DNA from: Sulfuritalea sp.
GTDB lineage: Bacteria; Pseudomonadota; Gammaproteobacteria; Burkholderiales; Rhodocyclaceae
Assembly (NCBI GenBank): GCA_026399445.1
Contig: JAPLRA010000405.1
Location: 1 to 15,674, forward strand
DNA: 15,674 nt
Direction of reading: 5' to 3'
Positions 1 through 6,299 of this stretch are shown here, in pieces. Within the stretch, counting starts at the first letter, position 1; each line of letters starts with the position of its first letter. The notes below the pieces were generated by a model that worked only from the letters and a program-made list of their open reading frames with translations, was not told the DNA's origin and searched no databases. Made by a program: the position numbers and the translations under genes.

Positions 1-428
1 CACGAGGCGGCCGCGGCAGTGAGGTTTTCCTGCGCCGCCGCGGGCTTGCCCAGCGCCAGGTTGGCTTGTGCCTGCAACAGCAGGGCGTCGAGCACAAGTT
101 CCGCATGCGTGATGTTCTTTGCGCGATTGAGCGCCACTTCTGCCTGAGACGCCGCCAGTTCGGCACGCGCCTGATGCAACTGATTGCGCGCGGCGGCGGC
201 GGGGTCGTCGAGACTCTGTTGCAACTGGCTTGCAACCGCGAAGTGGCGCGCCGCTCCGGCATAGTCGCCGCGCGCATAGCGCCGCGCCCCATCGCGCTCG
301 GTTTCCTGCGCCTGCTTGCGCAACACGGGCTCGCTCACTTTTGGCGTCGAGCCGCAGGCCGCGAGCAGCAGCGCCGCGAACAAGCCGGCAACGATCGATT
401 CCCGCGGCGAAAACCTAGCGCGGGACAT
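1..428 (-). CDS. Lipoprotein with helical TPR-like repeats, 3' end outside window
   Basis: About 142 codons are visible; the stop lies beyond the left edge. The N-terminus is a lipoprotein signal: a basic n-region, a hydrophobic stretch around residues 12-22, then the lipobox L-A-A-C with the lipidated Cys at residue 25. The residue after Cys is Gly, not Asp, so outer-membrane sorting is the likelier fate. The mature part is alanine- and glutamine-rich and helical, with a TPR-like stretch around residues 45-65 (ARRYARGDYAGAARHF). The ATG at 428 has a GGAGAG Shine-Dalgarno just upstream and overlaps the end of the MCE gene by 14 nt. MCE transporter operons often end with an auxiliary lipoprotein, so a periplasmic or outer-membrane partner of the MCE protein is a reasonable inference. 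I do not recognise it as PqiC or the usual ABC-auxiliary lipoprotein family. Lipoprotein call firm, function unknown. Confidence 0.8.
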   Translation of the reverse strand, partial: MSRARFSPRESIVAGLFAALLLAACGSTPKVSEPVLRKQAQETERDGARRYARGDYAGAARHFAVASQLQQSLDDPAAAARNQLHQARAELAASQAEVALNRAKNITHAELVLDALLLQAQANLALGKPAAAQENLTAAAAS

Positions 429-1356
429 GGGCACTCTCCGCGCGCGGATCGCTGTCCGCCTTCAGCGTAGCCGGCGCCGGGGCGTCGACCAGGTTGCGGA
501 TCGGCCAGACAGTCTTGGCGCCGGCGACGATCTCGCGCGCATCGGCCGCCACCGCGCTGCCGTCGCGCAAGGCCGGCGGAACGCTGGTCTCGGCCTCCGC
601 CGTGATCTTTTCGACATGATCGACCACCTTCTGGGTCCGGTCGAGCAGGGCGGGCAAGCGGCTGTTGGTGGTTTCCAGCGTGCGGCCGACCAGCGTCAGA
701 TCTTCCTCCGCCTTGCCCAGCACGCGCGTGGCGGCGCTGCCGACGCCCGCGACCTGGCGATTGCCGGTGTCGAGCAGGGTGTGCAGGGCGCCGGTGGTTT
801 CGCGCACCTGCTGGAGCGTAGCGGGCAGTCCCTGCTGCGAGTCGGCCAGCGTGCCGGTGATGGTCTTGACGTCCTTCAGGATCGGCGCGATCTGTTCGCG
901 CAACTGGCCGGCCATCGCGGTCAGGCTCTCGCCTCGCGAGAAGGCCAGCTTGGCCTGGTCGGCGGCCAGCTTGCTGCGATCCGGGCCGGGCACGATTTCC
1001 AGCGTTGCAGCGCCGATCAGCGCCTCCTTGCGCAGTTCGACCACGGCATCGCGGGTGACGAAGCGCATCTTGTCGGCGTCGATCTCGAGGGCCACTTCGA
1101 CTTGGCCATCGGGCCGCAGTGTCACGCCGACCGCTGAGCCGACGCGAAAGCCGGCGATCTTTACCGCCTGACCCTTGCTGATGTCCTGCGCCGAGTCGGT
1201 GACGAAGCCCAGCGTCGCGGTCTGGCGGAACAGGCCCTGGCGCACGAGGATGGCGGCAATCACGGCGATCACCGCGAGCAGGCCGAACAGCAGAAAACGG
1301 CGCGTGCCGCGTTGCAAAGCCTCGGCCTCGCGGTCCTGGGCAATCAGCATGGACAT
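415..1356 (-). CDS. MlaD-family MCE-domain protein (lipid transport, periplasmic)
   Basis: 313 aa. One N-terminal membrane helix (about residues 20-38) is followed by an MCE domain (about 45-125) with the characteristic DISKGQAVKIAGFRVGSAVG and the downstream ALIGAATLEIVPG segment. A long helical region (about 140-280) resembles the extended helices of larger MCE proteins. Known MCE proteins form hexameric rings that carry phospholipids between membranes and sit on an MlaE/MlaF ABC transporter; MlaE-like and MlaF-like genes are both in this operon. The start at 1356 is chosen because GGAGG lies 7 nt upstream; a further in-frame ATG at 1389 lies inside the preceding gene and lacks that support. 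It overlaps the preceding gene by 13 nt and the lipoprotein gene by 14 nt. The family is clear; whether this is an orthologue of E. coli mlaD or a paralogue is not, so no symbol is given. Confidence 0.92.
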   Translation of the reverse strand: MSMLIAQDREAEALQRGTRRFLLFGLLAVIAVIAAILVRQGLFRQTATLGFVTDSAQDISKGQAVKIAGFRVGSAVGVTLRPDGQVEVALEIDADKMRFVTRDAVVELRKEALIGAATLEIVPGPDRSKLAADQAKLAFSRGESLTAMAGQLREQIAPILKDVKTITGTLADSQQGLPATLQQVRETTGALHTLLDTGNRQVAGVGSAATRVLGKAEEDLTLVGRTLETTNSRLPALLDRTQKVVDHVEKITAEAETSVPPALRDGSAVAADAREIVAGAKTVWPIRNLVDAPAPATLKADSDPRAESAHVPR

Positions 1357-1958
1357 GCGCTCACCTCCAGTTCCAGGCGATTCATGCAATCCGGCACGGA
1401 GGGAAGTTCATGTGCATCGATATCGACAAACAGGGTGGGACGGAAGGGATGGAAGTCATGATAAACAGCTTCAAGGGTGATTATCGCCTCGGCCTGCCGG
1501 CGCGACAGCCCGCCGAATACGCGGTCGAGCACCAGCAGTTCCGGCGGGCGCAGCAGGTTGCGCACGAAACCGATCAGCCAGCGTTCGCTGCGTTCGAGGC
1601 TCATCGGCCGTTCGCGGCCAATGCTCTGGATGCGTTCTTCGGGCAGCCCGCAAAGCCGGAAAGCCAGTTGCAGGGCGTGCTGCCATTCGCCGGCGTCGTC
1701 GTCCTGCGGGTCGGTGCCGTAGCGCAACGCCAGCGCAAAGTTCTCGGCGACCGTCATGGCGCCCAGCAGGCCGCCAGTGGCCGGCAGGACGCCGACACCG
1801 GGGCAGGTTTCGAGCGCAGCCACGATTTCGGCGACAGTGGCGGCGTCCGGCGCAACAATGCGATGGCGGCCGCCCTGATCGAGCGGGATCGCCAGGCGGC
1901 GCTCGCCATCGCCGGACAGCACCAGCGTTCGCTGTTCGAGGTGGACGCTCAGTGGCAT
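1344..1958 (-). CDS. Degenerate MlaF-like ABC protein, probable pseudo-ATPase
   Basis: 204 aa, shorter than the roughly 260-270 aa of MlaF. The order of segments follows an MlaF-type ABC ATPase, but the active-site motifs are lost. The Walker A position (residues 36-44) reads APDAATVAE, so the glycines and the Lys/Thr pair are gone (Val42 at the Lys position). The Q-loop position reads LPATGGLL, with Ala60 for Gln. The LSGGM signature is MSLER (119-123). Walker B is LLVLDRVF, keeping Asp145 but with Arg146 for the catalytic Glu. The H-loop position is Ile180. The fold-level pattern persists (GLLGAMTVAENFALAL; RNLLRPPELLVLD), and the frame is open throughout, so this looks like a maintained non-catalytic protein, not a frameshifted relic. 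The start at 1958 shares one base with the caspase stop (TGATG). The operon also holds MlaE and MCE proteins, so it probably fills the MlaF place at the membrane. The motif alignment is by eye. Confidence 0.78.
   Translation of the reverse strand: MPLSVHLEQRTLVLSGDGERRLAIPLDQGGRHRIVAPDAATVAEIVAALETCPGVGVLPATGGLLGAMTVAENFALALRYGTDPQDDDAGEWQHALQLAFRLCGLPEERIQSIGRERPMSLERSERWLIGFVRNLLRPPELLVLDRVFGGLSRRQAEAIITLEAVYHDFHPFRPTLFVDIDAHELPSVPDCMNRLELEVSACPC
1364..1368 (-). promoter_or_regulatory. Ribosome binding site deciding the MCE gene start
   Basis: GGAGG on the minus strand, 7 nt from the ATG at 1356 and inside the coding sequence of the upstream MlaF-like gene. It supports 1356 over the in-frame ATG at 1389. 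Confidence 0.7.
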
Positions 1959-3853
1959 CAGCGCACTTCTTCCACCGTCAGCAGCGCCGCTCCGTAGCCC
2001 GTTGAACACCGCTTCTTGATGGCGATGTTGCGCAGCGACGTCTTGTCGGAACATTCCTCCGCGGCCGGCTTGGCTGCGCCGGCGGTGACGAGCTGGATGT
2101 CCTTGGCGGCGACCGCCTCGACCACCGAAAACGGTCCCGAGGGCTTGAGCCCGGCGCTGCTGAAATCGCGCGGACTGTCGGTGACGATGGCCAGCAGCGT
2201 GTCCTTGCCCGGCGGCCCCTCGGCGGCGAGCTGCCAGGACGTGCGTGGCAGGCGCAGTGTGGCGCCGGCTTCGATCACGTTGTTGCGGTCGAAGGCGTTG
2301 GGAAACAGCAGGTCGAACGTCTGCCCGTCGGAACCCACCATCAGCAGATAAACGTAGCCGCCTTCACGCGCAGTCAGCGTGAAGCCGATGCTGTCGCGCC
2401 CGATCTTGAGCGTCGGCTTGTCCGTTGTCAGCGTGACCAGGCGGCGGTCGTCGCGGCTTTGGTAGATGTCATTGAGCGTTGCCAGCGGCGCCGGCTTGAT
2501 GGCTGGGGGTGCTGCGGCGGGCGGCTTGGGGGGCACCGCAGTCAGCGCGGCAACCGGCGCGGCAACCGGCGCGACAACCGGCACGGCAATCGGCGCAGCA
2601 ACCGGCGCAGCAACCGGCGCAGCAATCGGGGCGGCAACCGGGGCAGCAACCGGCACGGCAATCGGCGCGGCAACCGGGGCAGACGCAACGGGAGTCGGCG
2701 CTGGCGTGCTCTGCATGCCGGGAATGGCGCTTTGCGCGCCGGCACCGGCGACTAGCTGGATGTCCTTCGCCGCATAGCTGAGAACCATCGCCGGATTGCC
2801 GTTGACCACCACGTGATGGGGCGAGAATCCCTGCACATTCTTCAGTTGCTGTTCGATCCGGTCTTGCGCGCAGGCGCGGATTTCCTCGGCGGAAAGCCCG
2901 CCGCTGCCGTCGGTATCCTTGGCGGCGCCGGCCAGGCAGAAGAGCCAGGCCTGGGTTGCCACGCCACCGCGCCCGGGCTGGTCGAGCGAGATCTCGCTGG
3001 CGCGCGAGGCGGCAATATGCACGAAGTTGCTGCCGCCGCTGCCGGCGACTTTCGACGCCACTACGCTGCGGGTCAGCACATTGGTCGGCTTGACACAATC
3101 GGTGCCTGGCGGCGTCCACGATTTCGGCGCGAAAGCGCGTTGCGCGCCGGGTGCGCTGCGCGTGGTAACGCCCCCCGAGTGGCAGGCATCGATGAGGACG
3201 ATGGTTTTCTGCGTCTTTTGCGAAATTCGTTTCAGGCGCGACTCCAGTTCGACATCGGTGAAGCCCTGGCCATCGACGCTGACCAGTGACTCGGCACAGC
3301 GTTCGCTGCCGTCATCCTCCTTGACTGTCTGGCGCCCGCCGTGGCCCGAGTAGTAGATGAATACCTGATCGCTGCCGCCGAGCCGGGCTTCGAGCTCGTC
3401 CAGTGCGCGGCGCATGCCCTCGAGTGTCAGTTCGCCATCCCTGGCCACATGAATATTTCCGGCGGGGACGCCCATGCGTCGCGCGATCTCGGTCGAGGTC
3501 GCGACATCGAAGGGAACGCCGTCGAGCTTGGGAATGGGGCCCTGGTAATCGCCAATGGCCATGATCAAGGCGGGCGCCGTCGGCGACTCGGGCTTGGAAA
3601 AGCCGCGCACGCCGGTGGTGGCGATCAGGTTGCCGTGACCGGTGCGGCCGTCGTCGAGTTGCAGTAGCGCGGCACCCGAACCGGCTCCGATTGCGGCCGC
3701 TGCTTTGTTCGGCTCGGATTTTTCCACCTTTGGCTTTTCGGCTTTGGCTGCCGGGGTCTGGGCCAGGCTCAGCGAGGTGCCAAGCGCAATGCCAAGTACA
3801 AAGGTAACCGAGGCGACTTCGGCGGCAAACGAAAAGCGGGTGGTTCGATTCAT
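1958..3853 (-). CDS. Exported caspase-family (C14) protein with EF-hand-like loop and DUF4384-like C-terminus
   Basis: 631 aa. A signal peptide spans about residues 1-31 (hydrophobic VTFVLGIALGTSLSLAQ), so the protein should be periplasmic. The caspase p20-like domain starts around 94 (PALIMAIGDYQG). His171 sits in FIYYSGHGG and Cys224 in TIVLIDACHSGG, so both catalytic residues are present. A p10-like segment follows (FVHIAASRASEISLDQPGRG). Residues 313-324, DTDGSGGLSAEE, match the EF-hand loop pattern at positions 1, 3, 5, 6, 8, 9 and 12; related bacterial caspases often have a similar loop here. A Val-Ala-Pro-rich linker (about 389-440) leads to a DUF4384-like beta domain (about 463-580) and a short tail with Cys601 and Cys616. 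The start at 3853 has GGAGA 7 nt upstream and overlaps the preceding stop as ATGA. The substrate is unknown; neighbours suggest an envelope protein or the transporter itself. Confidence 0.88.
   Translation of the reverse strand: MNRTTRFSFAAEVASVTFVLGIALGTSLSLAQTPAAKAEKPKVEKSEPNKAAAAIGAGSGAALLQLDDGRTGHGNLIATTGVRGFSKPESPTAPALIMAIGDYQGPIPKLDGVPFDVATSTEIARRMGVPAGNIHVARDGELTLEGMRRALDELEARLGGSDQVFIYYSGHGGRQTVKEDDGSERCAESLVSVDGQGFTDVELESRLKRISQKTQKTIVLIDACHSGGVTTRSAPGAQRAFAPKSWTPPGTDCVKPTNVLTRSVVASKVAGSGGSNFVHIAASRASEISLDQPGRGGVATQAWLFCLAGAAKDTDGSGGLSAEEIRACAQDRIEQQLKNVQGFSPHHVVVNGNPAMVLSYAAKDIQLVAGAGAQSAIPGMQSTPAPTPVASAPVAAPIAVPVAAPVAAPIAAPVAAPVAAPIAVPVVAPVAAPVAALTAVPPKPPAAAPPAIKPAPLATLNDIYQSRDDRRLVTLTTDKPTLKIGRDSIGFTLTAREGGYVYLLMVGSDGQTFDLLFPNAFDRNNVIEAGATLRLPRTSWQLAAEGPPGKDTLLAIVTDSPRDFSSAGLKPSGPFSVVEAVAAKDIQLVTAGAAKPAAEECSDKTSLRNIAIKKRCSTGYGAALLTVEEVR
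2540..2686 (-). repeat. 12-bp tandem repeats coding the Val-Ala-Pro linker of the caspase protein
   Basis: Imperfect 12-bp units read on the minus strand as xVAAP/xIAAP/xIAVP tetrapeptides, residues about 390-438 of the caspase protein. They form a low-complexity linker between the protease and the DUF4384-like domain. Such proline-rich linkers usually act as extended spacers. The units differ from each other, so this is an older array than those in the pilY1-like gene. Confidence 0.85.
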
Positions 3854-5553
3854 CGGGGAGTCTCCGGCGACGGGGTGAGGGTTGCAGTCAATGCAGCAAG
3901 GATAGTGGATGCGGCGGCGGTATTCCACTCTTCCGTGGTTTGCCAGGAAAGCAGGGAAGAGTGGCGCGCGCAGACCAGGCGCCGGTCCCAATGCTGTTTC
4001 GGTCGTGCGCAGCGCAGCGCCTCTTCGATCCTGCTGGCGTCGCCGCACCAGTCAAGCGCGGGATTTTCCGCCAGCCAGTACACCAGCATGGTGCCGGTGA
4101 ACACTTCCTGGATCAGGCCGGGGTCTTCGATCAGTCTGGAAATCCGGCCGGGGCCAAGGGTGGAGCGCGCCACCAGTCGATCCAGTTCGCCCTTGAAGCG
4201 CCGCCGTTCCGCCGCCGTGGCGCCATCAAGACGCAGCGCCAGCACGGCCAGCAGCCCGGTGCCAGCAGGCCGTGCCGTGAGGCCATTGATCTGGCTGCCA
4301 GCCAGCCAGCCTTGCGCGATGCCGTAATAGACTCGCGCGACAGTGAAGTACATCACGCCCAGGGACAGCGGCGCCGAGGTATCCAGATACCAGGCCGAAG
4401 CATTGACCACGGCGTAGGCGATCAGCACCAGTCCGCCTTGCAGGACGCCGAATACGGTGTCGAACACATCAATGTGGACCTGGCGGTAGAGCGCGATGGC
4501 CATGCTCCAGATCAGCAGCAGGGCGGCGCTGATCATGATCCACGAGGGACGTTCGCGCAGGGCGTCGCCGTTCTTGAAGTTGTCGATGGCGGTGGCGAGA
4601 ATTTCGACGCCCGGATGGATGCGCGCCACCGGTGTGCCCTTGACATCGAACAGGCTGGGCGCGGTGGAACCGATGATGACGATCTTGCCGGCGAACTCGT
4701 CGGCGGGGCGCTGCGGTTTGGCGCTCTTCAGGTCGCGGTAGAGGTCGACCAGCGACACGTAGCGGTAGGTGAAGGGCGGCCCGCGCCAGTTGAGCAGCAC
4801 CTCGCGCCGGTCCAGCCGTTCGACGCCGGGGAAGCCGAATTCCTCGGTGACGCGCTGCGGCAGCGACGGGATGCGCCAACCGGCATGTTCCAGCCAGGCC
4901 GGATAGCGCCGGATCACGCCGTCCTTGTCCGGCGTGACCTGATGCGTGCCGAGGCGCCCGTTGTCGATCGCTGCCGGTACCTTGGGCAGGATCATGGCGA
5001 TATGCGCCGCCGCATCGCCGGCGCCGGCCAGCGGCCGCACGCCGGGCAGCAGGCCGGTGGGAATGCGGCTCAGGCGATCGTTCTGCGGATCGAGTCGCAG
5101 CATCGGGAAGAAGGTCGTAGTGGAGCGCGCGATGACCGCATTGAACGCGGCATCGCTCTCGGGCCGCTGGGTGTCGCGGTCCGAAAACAGGATGTCGAAA
5201 ACGATGGCGCGCGGCTTTTGTTTTTCAATGCCATCGACCAGTTCGCCGAACACGCTGTTGGGCCAGGGCCAGCGCCCGTATTGCGCTGCCATGCCGGCCA
5301 GGCTGGCTTCGTCGATGTCGAGGATGACGATGTCCGGGTCGGCCTTCGGTGTCGCGATGCGATGTGAAATCAGCAGGTCGAAAAGCCGCGTTTCCGCCGC
5401 CGAAACCAGATTGAGCAGGCCGATATCGGCCACGATCAGCAAGGAAAACACGGCGGCCAGAATCAGGTAGGTGCGCGCACCGAGGCGCCGTACCAGCGAT
5501 ACGGTGCCGGCCTGCAGGCGGTGCAACAGACCTTCGTGCGAAACCGCGCTCAT
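3850..5553 (-). CDS. CHASE2-domain membrane sensor with unrecognised C-terminal domain
   Basis: 567 aa. A membrane helix at about 28-49 is followed by an extracytoplasmic CHASE2 sensor domain (about 50-335) with typical segments: DIVILDIDEASLAGM, GRWPWPNSVFGELVD, PRAIVFDILFSDRD, GKIVIIGSTAPSLFD and HPGVEILATAIDN. Three closely spaced helices follow (about 337-355, 364-386, 394-412), the usual CHASE2 layout. The last roughly 150 residues should be cytoplasmic, where CHASE2 proteins normally carry a cyclase, kinase or GGDEF domain. Here I see none of those motifs. The start at 5553 overlaps the permease stop as ATGA; there is no good ribosome binding site, so translational coupling is likely. 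The longer reading from 5853 would run through the permease gene and is rejected. The CHASE2 call is firm; the output function is unknown. Confidence 0.88.
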   Translation of the reverse strand: MSAVSHEGLLHRLQAGTVSLVRRLGARTYLILAAVFSLLIVADIGLLNLVSAAETRLFDLLISHRIATPKADPDIVILDIDEASLAGMAAQYGRWPWPNSVFGELVDGIEKQKPRAIVFDILFSDRDTQRPESDAAFNAVIARSTTTFFPMLRLDPQNDRLSRIPTGLLPGVRPLAGAGDAAAHIAMILPKVPAAIDNGRLGTHQVTPDKDGVIRRYPAWLEHAGWRIPSLPQRVTEEFGFPGVERLDRREVLLNWRGPPFTYRYVSLVDLYRDLKSAKPQRPADEFAGKIVIIGSTAPSLFDVKGTPVARIHPGVEILATAIDNFKNGDALRERPSWIMISAALLLIWSMAIALYRQVHIDVFDTVFGVLQGGLVLIAYAVVNASAWYLDTSAPLSLGVMYFTVARVYYGIAQGWLAGSQINGLTARPAGTGLLAVLALRLDGATAAERRRFKGELDRLVARSTLGPGRISRLIEDPGLIQEVFTGTMLVYWLAENPALDWCGDASRIEEALRCARPKQHWDRRLVCARHSSLLSWQTTEEWNTAAASTILAALTATLTPSPETPR

Positions 5554-6299
5554 TTCAGGAAATAGGCGGCCAGCGCGAAGCTCACATCGATCACGAATAC
5601 GGCGACCAGACCGTTGCCGACGGCGTGGATCGAGGCGGTGGAGATCGTTCCCGGCGACCTCTCGGCACTGCTGCCGTGGTGGCAGGCAATGATGGCGATG
5701 GTCGCCCCCATCAGCGAGCTCTTCAGCAGGCTGGCCAGCGGCAGCCACGGATCCGCTAGGTCGAGGAAGTGCCCGGCAATCTGGGGCAGGGGCTGATTCT
5801 GCAGCAGGGCCACTGCCAGCCAGCCGCTGCCGACGGCGATCAGCTGGAAGCATACGGTCGCTGCCGGCAAGGCCAGTGCCAGGCCGAGGATGCGCGGCAG
5901 CAGCAGATAGTCGGCGGCCGGCACCCCCATGCGACGCAGCGCGGCGAACTCGTCATAGAGGTGCATCACCGCCAGCTCCGAGGCGATCGCCGCGCTGCTG
6001 CGGGCCAGCACCACCAGCGCCGTGAGCAAGGGCGCCAGTTCGAAGAACAGGCCGAAGAACAGCAGGCGCTGCGCCAGGTCGTTGTCCTGTCCGGCCAGCG
6101 CGGTCACCTGGGTGACTGCGGTGGCCCCTGTCAGCACGGCGAGGACGGCGATCACCGGCAGCGCGGCGATGCCGTTGGCGTTGATCTGGCGGTGGAGCTG
6201 GGTGCGCAACTGCGGATCGCGCAACTGGCCGAAGCGGGTCGAGGCAAACCAGGCCAGTGCGGCGTAACTGAAAAAGCGCGACTGTGGCAGCGCCGTCAC
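5550..6299 (-). CDS. MlaE-family ABC permease for lipid transport
   Basis: 249 aa, the normal length for MlaE. Hydrophobic segments lie at about 42-66, 78-100, 130-165 and 195-248. The family hallmark coupling region is YDEFAALRRMGVPAADYLLLPR (about 115-136), matching the E-x-x-ALR-x-MG pattern that contacts the ATPase in Mla-type transporters. The C-terminal GATIAIIACHHG and HAVGNGLVAVFVID segments also fit. It starts with GTG at 6299, overlapping the cyclase stop as GTGA. In the standard order mlaF, mlaE and mlaD are adjacent; here a CHASE2 gene and a caspase gene separate this permease from the MlaF-like and MCE genes. The coupling helix is intact although its apparent partner in the operon lacks ATPase motifs, so it may use an ATPase encoded elsewhere or not hydrolyse ATP. 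Confidence 0.92.
   Translation of the reverse strand: MTALPQSRFFSYAALAWFASTRFGQLRDPQLRTQLHRQINANGIAALPVIAVLAVLTGATAVTQVTALAGQDNDLAQRLLFFGLFFELAPLLTALVVLARSSAAIASELAVMHLYDEFAALRRMGVPAADYLLLPRILGLALALPAATVCFQLIAVGSGWLAVALLQNQPLPQIAGHFLDLADPWLPLASLLKSSLMGATIAIIACHHGSSAERSPGTISTASIHAVGNGLVAVFVIDVSFALAAYFLK

Noticed and set aside
316..1137. Plus-strand open frame opposite the MCE gene
   Set aside because: Antisense shadow typical of high-GC DNA; the minus strand carries a clear MCE domain.
1344..1958. MlaF-like gene as a frameshifted or sequencing-damaged active ATPase
   Set aside because: Every motif position can be aligned in one continuous frame with substitutions, not gaps, so no single indel explains the loss.
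3850..4290. C-terminal part of the CHASE2 protein as a second active cyclase
   Set aside because: Neither metal-binding Asp motif nor the N-x-x-x-R segment is present.
3940..5367. Plus-strand open frame of 475 codons opposite the CHASE2 gene
   Set aside because: Composition is Arg/Gly/Gln-rich without any motif, while the minus frame encodes a recognisable CHASE2 protein.
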